Source: Massilia violaceinigra (lineage in GTDB: Bacteria; Pseudomonadota; Gammaproteobacteria; Burkholderiales; Burkholderiaceae_D). From it: a stretch of DNA of 64,000 nt. Numbering within the stretch: position 1 is the first letter of the stretch; the number at the start of each line of letters is the position of its first letter. The stretch is from assembly GCF_002752675.1 (NCBI RefSeq), contig NZ_CP024608.1, positions 2,604,001 through 2,668,000 on the forward strand, in the 5' to 3' direction. This document shows positions 17,697-25,065 of the stretch, one piece after another. Below the pieces are notes generated by a model. That model made no database searches. It was given only the letters and a program-made list of their open reading frames with translations, and was not told the origin of the DNA. The translations under genes and the position numbers were made by a program.

Positions 17697-18251
17697 ATGA
17701 CGGACCGACTCGGGCCCCTGGCACCGGAGCAACTTACTGCCGCGCAGCAGGCGGCGGCGCAGGCCATCATCGACGGGCCGCGCGGGGCGCTGTACGGGCC
17801 GTTCGTGCCGCTGCTGCGCAGCCCGGAGCTGATGGAAAGCGCGCAGCGCATGGGCGAATACCTGCGCTACCGCAGCGCGATCGGCACGCGCCTGTCGGAG
17901 ATTGCAATCCTGGTGACGGCGCGCGAATGGGACCAGCAGGTCGAATGGGCGATCCACGCGCCGATTGCGGAGCGCAGCGGCATCGAGCCGGGCATCGTCA
18001 CGGCCATCGCCCAGCGCCGCAAGTCGCCCGCGATGCTGGTCGATGAAGCGCTGGTGTACGATTTTTGCGTGGAGCTGCACCGGAACAAGCGGGTCAGCGA
18101 TGCGACCTATGCCAACGCGCTGGCGCTGTTCGGCGAAAAAGGCGTGGTCGATTTGATGGGGATCAACGGGTACTACACGTTTCTGGCGATGGTGATGAAT
18201 GCGGCGCAAACGCCAGCGCCGGCATCGACGGCGGCGCCGTTGCCGGAGTAG
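17697..18251 (+). CDS. Carboxymuconolactone decarboxylase family protein
   Basis: A 184-residue all-helical protein of the CMD/AhpD-like superfamily: RSPELMESAQRMGEYLRYRSAIGTRLSEIAIL and the REWDQQVEWAIHAPIAERSGI segment. The CxxC pair of AhpD peroxidase-like members is absent, so it is closer to the carboxymuconolactone decarboxylase branch, or it is a protein of unknown function with that fold. The ATG at 17697 follows GAAAGGCAGGCACC. Its last about 70 bases are echoed, with a deletion, at 20933-20990, which marks a rearranged region downstream. Confidence 0.8.
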   Translation: MTDRLGPLAPEQLTAAQQAAAQAIIDGPRGALYGPFVPLLRSPELMESAQRMGEYLRYRSAIGTRLSEIAILVTAREWDQQVEWAIHAPIAERSGIEPGIVTAIAQRRKSPAMLVDEALVYDFCVELHRNKRVSDATYANALALFGEKGVVDLMGINGYYTFLAMVMNAAQTPAPASTAAPLPE

Positions 18252-18307
18252 TTCGCGGTTATGCCGGCTGCACAGTGGCGAGCTTATCGAGAACTGGATG
18301 ACAGTGT

Positions 18308-19066
18308 ATGAGCATGAGTTGGGACGATCACTTTTCGTCATGGGAATCCGTTTATCGCCAGCCGGGTCCGGCCGGTTTCGACCGTCTCCAGGCAGCGCGC
18401 AAACGCGTCGCCACCAATACCGCTGAGGATTGGGTCTGGCTGGCAAACGGCTTGCGTGACTGCCGGCGCAGGCTGTTTGTCGCCTTGGTGTTCAAGTTGC
18501 AACCGGTGCCCAAGCGCTTGCTTGCGCCGTTCATCGACGCTGCGGTTCGCGAACTCAATCCCGCTCGAAGCAAATTTTATGTCTTACCCTGCGTGCGCAC
18601 CTGGGGCACCATGGCGGTCGTAACACGCCTGCTTGCGACGTTTGAATCGGGGTCGAACGAAGAGCAATGCGGCGCTGTCAGCGCGCTCTACTGGGCGTAT
18701 GGAAACAAACGCAACGATGACCTGACAGAGCTCGGTGAGCGCCGGCGGCGTCTTTTGCTGGCGCGCTTTATCGAGAACGAGGATATCAATGTACGGCGCC
18801 GAATCCTGCCGGCGCTGTCCCTCGATGCGAGCCGGTATCCTGCGCAGTTGCAGCCCCTATTGGCCAAGGCGGTCGCGATCGCCCGCTCGCATCCTGACGA
18901 GTACATTCGCCACCGGATCGGTATTCAGATGGGCGAGAGCGCCCCGCTGATGCCAGTTCCATCCATGAAACCGGCAGCAGACGAGCGGGCGAGCGTTTCT
19001 TTCGCTTATTCGCCGGGGTCCAGCGCTTCGCACAGCTGGTTGGCGAATTACTCGACGCGTTCTTGA
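18308..19066 (+). CDS. HEAT-repeat-like protein of unknown function
   Basis: A 252-residue protein I do not recognise by name. From about residue 55 to 215 it is made of paired helices that look like HEAT/Armadillo repeats (for example FIENEDINVRRRILPALSLD and AIARSHPDEYIRHRIGIQM). No signal peptide or membrane helix. Base composition drops compared with the genes on either side, consistent with an acquired segment. In other bacteria such small HEAT proteins are often scaffolds or immunity-like proteins; no function is claimed. A second ATG six bases downstream is an equally possible start. Confidence 0.6.
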   Translation: MSMSWDDHFSSWESVYRQPGPAGFDRLQAARKRVATNTAEDWVWLANGLRDCRRRLFVALVFKLQPVPKRLLAPFIDAAVRELNPARSKFYVLPCVRTWGTMAVVTRLLATFESGSNEEQCGAVSALYWAYGNKRNDDLTELGERRRRLLLARFIENEDINVRRRILPALSLDASRYPAQLQPLLAKAVAIARSHPDEYIRHRIGIQMGESAPLMPVPSMKPAADERASVSFAYSPGSSASHSWLANYSTRS

Positions 19067-19140
19067 ACCAGCGCCTTACGCCTGCGGTGGGAAAGCGTGG
19101 CAGGTAGCCAGCATGGTCATCACGCTGGCAAGCTCCAACG

Positions 19141-19386
19141 TCAGTTGCCGTCGTTGGCAATCTCTCGAAGTACGGCATCGGAAAAAACCGACTCGCCAAA
19201 CAGGGCTTTCTGCTGATCCGGAGTCAACGGCGTACACGAAGTCAGGTCGAGATGAATTCTTCCATTCACCGGAAGAATTTCGCGCTCGTCGGGCAGCGCC
19301 GTAGCGGAGATCCTTTTTCGCAGTTCGTCCGATGCGCGTTTGTATTCAGCGAGCTGGTCAATTTGCGCTTTGGTGAGTGTTCTCAT
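19141..19386 (-). CDS. Small hypothetical protein
   Basis: An 81-residue protein with a helical, charged N-terminus (TLTKAQIDQLAEYKRASDEL) and no recognised domain. The ATG at 19386 has GAGGTG seven bases upstream and is preferred to an upstream start at 19434. It lies 54 bases downstream of the 253-residue unknown gene on the same strand, so the two may form an operon. Possibilities include a small partner or immunity protein; there is no direct evidence. Confidence 0.55.
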   Translation of the reverse strand: MRTLTKAQIDQLAEYKRASDELRKRISATALPDEREILPVNGRIHLDLTSCTPLTPDQQKALFGESVFSDAVLREIANDGN

Positions 19387-19440
19387 GATTACACCTCTAC
19401 TATCTTGGAGAAATAGATGCCTTCGTGCTGGCACGAGCGA

Positions 19441-20202
19441 TTAAAAGGTGGCCACTGTGGTGCAAAGGTAGTTTATCAAAATTGACCATGACAGGCTGTT
19501 CGCGCGTAAATCGAACTGCATCGGCCGCGCGCTGCCGTACGTATTCCACCACTCAGGAGTGCGAGCAATCACTCCCTGCACTGTACTCACCTCATGCATC
19601 GATGACATTGGATGTCTGCTCATTTCGGCGGCGTTCACCGGGGCATCGAAGCCCCATTTCGGCCAAACGCAATATCCGATCAGAGCGTCGGGGTCGTTGG
19701 GGTGTAGTGGTCCGCGTCCGGCCGCGTAGAGCTGGATTTGGGTGAAGCCAAGTCGATAGGCAGTTACCGCCATCATGCCGAACGCAACCGTGCCAAGCCT
19801 GGCTGGAGCATCGGCACGGAGCATCATTCTGCTAATGTGAAGAGTGTCGCTCCAGACTCCAGGTAACGTTTCTGCGCTGAAAGCAATCACGCTGTTTTCT
19901 TCTCCTTCGATGACGAACGAATTGGTGAAATGGATGTCCATGCCTGCTGGTGCATTTCCGTGCTCGTTCACTCTCCGTGCCCATGCCGTTGATCCGTCTG
20001 GAATCATAAACAGGTATGCGCTCTTTTTTGCATCCAGTTCGACCATCCTTCCACTCTGAAGTTCCAGTGAAAAGCCGCTGAACGTGTTTCCCAGCCTGTC
20101 GTACAGTTCACCCTGAAAGTAGCTTCGGGCGATGTCATGGTCGAGCAATATCGACTCGATTTTTCGTAGAGTGTCTTCCTCGAATCGGAGGTCGGTCATC
20201 AT
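19441..20202 (-). CDS. Hypothetical protein, possible GNAT-like fold
   Basis: A 253-residue soluble protein not matched to a known family. A central stretch (about residues 133-190: ARLGTVAFGMMAVTAYRLGF, then IQLYAAGRG, then ALIGYCVWPKWGFD) has the look of a GNAT-type acetyltransferase core, in which a helix is followed by a strand and a GY-rich turn. That suggestion is by eye only. The N-terminus is helical and contains YFQGELYDRLGN. Local GC content is clearly lower than in the flanking core genes. It is followed by the 81-residue gene on the same strand. Confidence 0.55.
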   Translation of the reverse strand: MMTDLRFEEDTLRKIESILLDHDIARSYFQGELYDRLGNTFSGFSLELQSGRMVELDAKKSAYLFMIPDGSTAWARRVNEHGNAPAGMDIHFTNSFVIEGEENSVIAFSAETLPGVWSDTLHISRMMLRADAPARLGTVAFGMMAVTAYRLGFTQIQLYAAGRGPLHPNDPDALIGYCVWPKWGFDAPVNAAEMSRHPMSSMHEVSTVQGVIARTPEWWNTYGSARPMQFDLRANSLSWSILINYLCTTVATF

Positions 20203-20464
20203 GCCGCTGTCTCATATCGCTCAGCTCAATACAATGTTCGTAGGGAGAGTGCGGTCAGCGTACTTGATGCCGTCATGCGCGCATAGACCGCTTCGCGGTA
20301 AACGCGTGGAGACTGCGCGCAGCTCAAGGAGCGCTCGGGAAGTATGAACTTTTTGCGAATTGGGTATGCGATGCCTTGCCATTGGCATTTGAAACTGATT
20401 ACGTGGTGTGCGGCGTTCATTGCAGGCGTCAACAAAACCGGTATCGCTAGCAGGAAAGATATGA

Positions 20465-20926
20465 GTGAAACTTGATCGCGTATTGACCGTCAACACCTAC
20501 TATGACGGTGCACTGCTCGGCATCGCCGCGCTGGACGGCGTTCCGCATATTTATGCGAACGGGTATATGTATGGCATGGAAGAGCGTGACGAGGAGATCT
20601 ATTACCTGTCACCGATCGCGCCCGAGCTGCTGGCCCTGGTGATGGAAGACTGGGCCATCTGGCGCCGCTATCTCGGGGCCAGCGGAACGCCGGAAACGGC
20701 CGATGCAAGGCATCCGGCGCTGGCGCGCGATCGAGCACGGCATGAGGCGCTGGAACTGGCCATCGGCGACAGGCTGGCGACCGACCCCGACAACCGAAAG
20801 CGCTTCAAGGCCGCGTTCTGGCCGTCGACCTCGCTGCCCGACCCGCAGGCCCTGTGGGATGGCCAGCGCGTCCAGTGGACGCCTTGCGACGCACCAGCCG
20901 CGCCGGATGACGCAGCGCCGCTGTAA
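20465..20926 (+). CDS. Hypothetical protein with EDWAIW motif
   Basis: A 153-residue protein starting at a GTG (20465) with AGGAAAG seven bases upstream; an ATG four bases earlier is out of frame and stops at once. The N-terminal 75 residues (TYYDGALLGIAAL, YYLSPIAPELLALVMEDWAIWRRYL) resemble a widespread uncharacterised bacterial family; the C-terminus is Pro/Ala-rich and variable. No signal peptide. The last about 55 bases plus a dozen downstream are repeated at 21302-21367, so the 3' end has been duplicated by a later insertion. Confidence 0.6.
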   Translation: MKLDRVLTVNTYYDGALLGIAALDGVPHIYANGYMYGMEERDEEIYYLSPIAPELLALVMEDWAIWRRYLGASGTPETADARHPALARDRARHEALELAIGDRLATDPDNRKRFKAAFWPSTSLPDPQALWDGQRVQWTPCDAPAAPDDAAPL

Positions 20927-20932
20927 GCGAGC

Positions 20933-20990
20933 GTTTCGGGCGATGGTGATGAACGCGGCGCGGACGGCGGCGCCGTGGCCGGAGCATCCC
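20933..20990 (+). pseudogene. Relic copy of the carboxymuconolactone-decarboxylase-like gene tail
   Basis: The stretch beginning TTTCGGGCGATGGTGATGAA matches 18181-18208 in nearly every base, then skips about 21 bases and resumes with GACGGCGGCGCCGT.GCCGGAG as in 18229-18249. It carries no start of its own and ends without the stop codon, so it is a duplicated, decayed gene end. Confidence 0.65.
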
Positions 20991-21019
20991 GACGGCAGTG
21001 CGCCACGCCTCATTCGTTG

Positions 21020-21292
21020 CTACTGCGCTACGAGCATGATATCGACCAAGGTCCAACTGTCGCCACTCCACTTCTCGCCACCCTTGTAACGGATTGCGCA
21101 CTGCCAGTAACTCCGAAGCATGGCGCTAAAGGTGTTTTGAGCGTCGACATAGGACCGAATGACGTAGGTTTGTCCGGGCTGTTTCAACGTTGTATAGTCC
21201 GACGACCGGTAAGTAACAGGTGAATGGCCCCTGATCGCGTCCGGACCGTCAACGCCGGTTAGCGCGTCAAGCCGCCATTCTGGCCGTCGGTG
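21020..21292 (-). pseudogene. C-terminal remnant of an unknown protein
   Basis: The minus strand is open for 90 codons from a TGA at 21293-21295 to a TAG at 21020-21022 but has no sensible start. The peptide has clear protein character (WRLDALTGVDGPDAIRGHS, then YVIRSYVDAQNTFSAMLRSYWQC, ending WTLVDIMLVAQ), so it looks like the last third of a gene whose front part was lost. It lies between two copies of the 3' end of the gene at 20465-20926. Confidence 0.55.
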
Positions 21293-21301
21293 TCACCTCC
21301 G

Positions 21302-21367
21302 GACGCCCTGCGCCGCACCAGAGCCGTGGATGCCCCGGATGAGGCAGCGCCGCTTTAAGCGAGCGCT
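21302..21367. repeat. Second copy of the 20465-gene 3' end
   Basis: GACGCCCTGCGCCGCACCAG..CCGGATGAGGCAGCGCCGCTTTAAGCGAGCG repeats 20878-20937 with a few changes and a small insertion, including the stop codon. It overlaps the 3' end of the 65-residue gene. The two copies bracket the decayed tail and the pseudogene. Confidence 0.65.
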
Positions 21368-21552
21368 TCCTTCGCGGCTTCTTCCGGCGTCAAGCCATCA
21401 TAGAACTGGTCGGTAAACCACTCGACCTGTTCCTCGATATGGTCCTGCGCCTGCTTCTGGGTTGCGCCGCCGGCGACCAGGAAACCTTCCACCTCGATGC
21501 ACCAGTGGATCAGCGCCAGGGTTTCTTCGTCGAGTTCTTCTTTCTTGGCCAT
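21355..21552 (-). CDS. Small acidic hypothetical protein
   Basis: A 65-residue, mostly helical acidic protein (KKEELDEETLALIHWCIEVEGFL .. EEQVEWFTDQFYDGLTPEEAAKEALA). GAGGTAAAACC precedes the ATG and supplies a ribosome-binding site. I do not recognise the family. It is 47 bases downstream of nothing on its own strand except the saccharopine-dehydrogenase-like gene stop lies on the same strand upstream at 21600, so it may be the end of that operon. Confidence 0.55.
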   Translation of the reverse strand: MAKKEELDEETLALIHWCIEVEGFLVAGGATQKQAQDHIEEQVEWFTDQFYDGLTPEEAAKEALA

Positions 21553-21599
21553 GGTTTTACCTCTTCAAGCGTTGTTGTCCGAGTACGGATCATAACCGA

Positions 21600-22700
21600 T
21601 CACTCGCCGAGGTCGGTCACCATCCCCCACTTGCCAAACTCCGGTTCAAACTCCGCCAGGCTCAGCTGGCCGACGCTGGTGTAGGCGCCGATCTTGTCCA
21701 AGGTGCCCGCCGCCAGCCGGCGCGCCAGCAGGACCGCGGCCATGCACGGGATTTCCGGGCCGTGGTCGTGATCGGCCGCGATGTGCCAGGCGCGCTGCAC
21801 GGGCGTGCCGCCGGCGTCAAGCCCGTGCACGCGCACCACCATTCCGCCCAGCGACGAGCCGAGGAAATTGAAGCCATCGGCGGCGCGGTTGAGCAGGGCG
21901 GCGAAGCGTTCGGGACGCGGCACCAGCCCCATGCGGCGCAGACCCGCCAGGGCCGCCATGCCGCGCTGGCTGATGCCGATTTCCAGCGCGGCGCGGAACA
22001 TCACCGACTGCACCCCCGCATAATGGGCCGGGAACAGTTCGAGGTCGGGGATGTCGCACAGCGACGCCAGGCGCGGGCGCAGGCGCGCGTACGCGACCGT
22101 TTTGGGCGCCGCCCAGCCCAGCTGGGTCGTCCAGCGCCCGTCCTGCCACACCTGGATCGGGGCGCCGCAGTAGCTCAGCACCGCTTCCATGGTGGCCACC
22201 CCGCGCGGCGCGGTCTGGGCCGGGGCGATGCACATGTCGATCGATGCAATGCCGCGCCAGCCCGCCGTCAGATGGTCGACCACGGCCGACGACATGGCCG
22301 GCACGCTGCTTGCGCCCGTGATGGCGAGGCGGTTCTGCCGGCGGAAGGCATCGTCCAGCGCGGCCGGAAAGTCGCACACGAAGCGGCGCCCGTCGGCCAG
22401 GTCGATATAGTGGGCACCCGCGGCGGCCGTGGCCAGCGCGGTGCCGTAATCCTGTTGCTGGAAAGGGTCTGCGGTGTGGATGACGAGTTCGGCGCCCAAG
22501 GGGCGCAGCGCTTGCGCCAGTTGGGGATCGTGGATATCGATGCGCGCCGCGGTGGCGCCGTGCCCGCAGGCACTGGCAAGGGCGCTGGCCTTGTTCAGGT
22601 CGCGCCCGGCGACGATCAGTTCGATGCCCGGGCTGGGCGCCAGGGCACGGCAGATGCGGGCGCCGAAGTTACCGTATCCGCCGAGAACGACCGTTTTCAC
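21600..22700 (-). CDS. Saccharopine dehydrogenase family NAD(P)-binding protein
   Basis: A 366-residue oxidoreductase. The N-terminus is a Rossmann fold with VVLGGYGNFGARICRAL, followed by IVAGRDLNKA and a VIHTADPFQQQDY segment typical of the saccharopine dehydrogenase NADP-binding domain. The C-terminal two thirds hold the family's second domain, including GASSVPAMSSAV. The real substrate is unknown; bacterial members of this type are rarely true saccharopine dehydrogenases. It starts ten bases after the 88-residue upstream gene and is likely co-transcribed with it. Confidence 0.8.
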   Translation of the reverse strand: MKTVVLGGYGNFGARICRALAPSPGIELIVAGRDLNKASALASACGHGATAARIDIHDPQLAQALRPLGAELVIHTADPFQQQDYGTALATAAAGAHYIDLADGRRFVCDFPAALDDAFRRQNRLAITGASSVPAMSSAVVDHLTAGWRGIASIDMCIAPAQTAPRGVATMEAVLSYCGAPIQVWQDGRWTTQLGWAAPKTVAYARLRPRLASLCDIPDLELFPAHYAGVQSVMFRAALEIGISQRGMAALAGLRRMGLVPRPERFAALLNRAADGFNFLGSSLGGMVVRVHGLDAGGTPVQRAWHIAADHDHGPEIPCMAAVLLARRLAAGTLDKIGAYTSVGQLSLAEFEPEFGKWGMVTDLGE

Positions 22701-22710
22701 CTTGGGTCGC

Positions 22711-22977
22711 TCAGGCCGCGAGGCCCTTGGTCAGCAGTTCTGCGACGACTTCGTTGAGGTCGGTGTCGCGTTCCTTGGCCAGGGTTTGCAGTTGCAGCAC
22801 CAGGTCGCTGTTGAGCTTGACGGCGAAGGGAACCAGGCCGAGGGCCTGGTCGCGCTTGCGCTGTTCGCGGCGGTCGACGGCGGCGTTGTCGGCGTTGCCG
22901 AATCCGGCTGCGCCCGGGGCGACCATCTTGCCCATCAATTTTTTGGCGTCACTCTTCGCCATGCCGGTTTTTTTCAT
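22711..22977 (-). CDS. Small hypothetical protein, ribbon-helix-helix-like C-terminus
   Basis: An 88-residue basic protein. Residues about 50-86 (VPFAVKLNSDLVLQLQTLAKERDTDLNEVVAELLTKGL) read like a strand followed by two helices, as in ribbon-helix-helix DNA-binding proteins. The N-terminus is Lys-rich. This could be a small regulator; the assignment is from pattern only. It lies directly upstream of the saccharopine-dehydrogenase-like gene. Confidence 0.55.
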   Translation of the reverse strand: MKKTGMAKSDAKKLMGKMVAPGAAGFGNADNAAVDRREQRKRDQALGLVPFAVKLNSDLVLQLQTLAKERDTDLNEVVAELLTKGLAA

Positions 22978-23050
22978 TGTCTGCCTTTGCTATCAAAGAA
23001 CGCATTCTACGCTCTCCGGGGGGAGACGGACTGAAGTTGCACGATTGGCG

Positions 23051-23068
23051 CCGGGGGATGCCCCCCGG
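23051..23068 (-). terminator. GC-rich hairpin after the MogA-esterase gene
   Basis: CCGGGGG at 23051-23057 pairs with CCCCCGG at 23062-23068 around a four-base loop, just beyond the stop codon of the minus-strand gene. There is no clear T run, so it may only stabilise the 3' end. Confidence 0.4.
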
Positions 23069-23076
23069 TGTTCGAA

Positions 23077-24381
23077 TCAGGCGAGGACTTTTTTGAGCCA
23101 GACGCCGATGTGGTCGATCTCTTCCTGGCACAGCGAGTGCTGCATCGTGTAGTCGTGCCATTCGAGCTGGTAGCCCAGCGACTTGAGCAAGTCGCGCGAG
23201 GCGGTGGCGCGGGCGATCGGGATCACGCCGTCGTGTTGCCCGTGCACCATGAAAATCGGGGTGCCCAGACTGGCTTCCGAGCGCTCGGCGGCGATCTTGT
23301 CGGCCAGCGGCACGTAACCGGACAGGCACATCAGCCCGGCCAGCTTTTCGGGATGGCGCAGGCCGGTCTGCAAGGTCATCGCACAGCCTTGCGAGAAGCC
23401 GGCCAGGATGATGCGCGAGGCTGGAATGCCACGCGATTTTTCGCGCGCGATCAGGGCCTCGACCTGCAACTGCGAGGCGCGCAGGCCGGCTTCGTCTTCA
23501 CGCCGGCCAATGTCGGCGTTGACGATGTCGTACCACGAGCGCATCACGTAGCCGCCGTTGACCGTCACCGGCATCGTGTTGGCATGCGGGAAGACGAAAC
23601 GGATGCCGGGCAAGCCTTTCAAGTCCAGCTCGCTTACCAGCGGCACGAAGTCGTTGCCGTCCGCGCCCAGGCCATGCATCCAGATGATCGCCACCGTCGG
23701 GTTCGGGGCGGTCTCGATTTCGATGTTCTCTAACAGTTTGCTCATGGGTTGTGTCTCGATAGACGGCGCGGGACGCAGCGCCGATTTCGGCCGGAATGCC
23801 TTGCACACGGCCGGGTTGGTTTCCATATACGGTCCGCCGATGAGGTCGACGCAGTAGGGCACGGCCGCGAAAATTCCGCCGACCAGTTGCTTGCCGTCAG
23901 CATCTTTCAGACCTTCGAGGGTTTCCTTGATCGCTTTCGGCTGGCCGGGCAGGTTCATCACCAGCGCGGCGTGGCCATCGATCTCGCGCAGGACGGCGGT
24001 CTGGCGCGACAGAATCGCGGTCGGCACGAACTGCAGACTGATCTGGCGCATCTGTTCGCCGAAACCGGGCATTTCCCGGGTGCCGATGGCGACCGTGGCC
24101 TCGGGCGTGACGTCGCGCCGCGAGGGACCGGTGCCGCCCGTGGTCAGCACCAGGTGGCAGCGCGCCAGGTCGACCAGTTCGACCAGGGTCGCTTCGATCC
24201 GCGCCCGTTCGTCGGGAATGAGGCGCGTTTCGATGCGATAGGGGGTGGTGATGGCGCTGGCGAGCCAGTCGGCCAGCGCCGGCAGGCCCTTGTCTTCGTA
24301 CACGCCGCCGCTGGCGCGGTCGGAGACCGACACCAGGCCGATCACCAGCTCGGTGGGATTACTCGTCGTCGGACTCGTCAT
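23077..24381 (-). CDS. mog: MogA-type molybdopterin adenylyltransferase fused to a carboxylesterase
   Basis: A single 434-codon frame encodes two proteins usually separate. Residues 1 to about 200 are MogA/MoaB: VSVSDRASGGVYEDKGL, LTTGGTGPSRRDVTPEAT and the C-terminal NPAVCKAFRPKSA, which adenylates molybdopterin for cofactor insertion. From Met213 the chain is a phospholipase/carboxylesterase-like alpha/beta hydrolase: IIWMHGLGADGNDF, the nucleophile Ser330 in GFSQGCAM, and later Asp and His (GQHDGVIP, MQHSLC). The inner ATG at 23745 has only a weak GAGACA upstream, so either a true fusion or internal initiation is possible. Its first 23 bases overlap the end of the DarP gene. Confidence 0.85.
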   Translation of the reverse strand: MTSPTTSNPTELVIGLVSVSDRASGGVYEDKGLPALADWLASAITTPYRIETRLIPDERARIEATLVELVDLARCHLVLTTGGTGPSRRDVTPEATVAIGTREMPGFGEQMRQISLQFVPTAILSRQTAVLREIDGHAALVMNLPGQPKAIKETLEGLKDADGKQLVGGIFAAVPYCVDLIGGPYMETNPAVCKAFRPKSALRPAPSIETQPMSKLLENIEIETAPNPTVAIIWMHGLGADGNDFVPLVSELDLKGLPGIRFVFPHANTMPVTVNGGYVMRSWYDIVNADIGRREDEAGLRASQLQVEALIAREKSRGIPASRIILAGFSQGCAMTLQTGLRHPEKLAGLMCLSGYVPLADKIAAERSEASLGTPIFMVHGQHDGVIPIARATASRDLLKSLGYQLEWHDYTMQHSLCQEEIDHIGVWLKKVLA

Positions 24382-24973
24382 CGATCGGCTCGCCGTCCTC
24401 GTCCTCGTCCACCGGCTTGGCCGCGGCCTTGCCCTTCTTGTTGATGTCCTTGAGGATCTGGAAGATCTCGCGGTACGCCTTGGGCGGCTTGTTCTCGGCC
24501 TGTTCCTTGCGCGCGTTGCGGATCAGGGTGCGCAGGTGCTGCACATCGAGTTCCGGATTTTCCTCGAGCAGCACGGTCAGGGCCTTGTCGTCGGCCAGCA
24601 GCTTTTCGCGGCGGCGTTCGAGCGCGTGCAGGGCCGCGGTATCGGCCTTGGACATGCCTTTCCAGCTATCGATGGTGCGCTGGATGACGGCCACTTCTTC
24701 CTCGTCGAGGGTGCGCATCTTCTTGCCGACGAACTGCATCTGGCGACGGCGTCCCTCGTGGTTGGTGATCAGCTGGCAGGCCAGGATCGCATCGCGCACG
24801 TCTTCGGGCATGGGAACGCGCTTGACGCGGTCGCGCGCTTCGGCGACCAGTTCTTCGCCGAGCTTTTGCAGCTCGCTCATCTGGCGCTTGAGTTCGGACT
24901 TGGAAGGGCGTTCGTATTCTTGCTCGAACTCGGACGATTGGAAGCCGCAGGCGCCCCGGTTTGGATTTGGCAT
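24359..24973 (-). CDS. darP: Ribosome-associated protein DarP (YjgA)
   Basis: A 204-residue, highly charged helical protein of the YjgA/DarP family, which binds the 50S ribosomal subunit and helps its late assembly. Recognisable segments are SKSELKRQMSELQKLGEELV, DAILACQLITNHEGRRRQMQFVGKKMR, and WKGMSKADTAAL. The C-terminus is an acidic tail (DEDEDGEPIDDESDDE). The gene is divergent from pmbA, an arrangement common in beta- and gammaproteobacteria, which supports the call. Its last codons overlap the start of the MogA-esterase gene. Confidence 0.93.
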   Translation of the reverse strand: MPNPNRGACGFQSSEFEQEYERPSKSELKRQMSELQKLGEELVAEARDRVKRVPMPEDVRDAILACQLITNHEGRRRQMQFVGKKMRTLDEEEVAVIQRTIDSWKGMSKADTAALHALERRREKLLADDKALTVLLEENPELDVQHLRTLIRNARKEQAENKPPKAYREIFQILKDINKKGKAAAKPVDEDEDGEPIDDESDDE

Positions 24974-25065
24974 GATATGGTTCCGATAGGCGTAAAGCCG
25001 ATCAGTAAAAACTGTAAACGACTGCTATCATACCCGTTTAACCGGACAGCCGAAGAAAACACCAC

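Noticed and set aside
20203..20464. Possible small gene in the gap before the 20465 gene
   Set aside because: Only short frames without ribosome-binding sites or plausible composition were seen; treated as intergenic.
23067..23080. GGTGTTCGAATCAG, resembling a tRNA T-loop
   Set aside because: No acceptor stem, D-arm or anticodon arm can be built around it.
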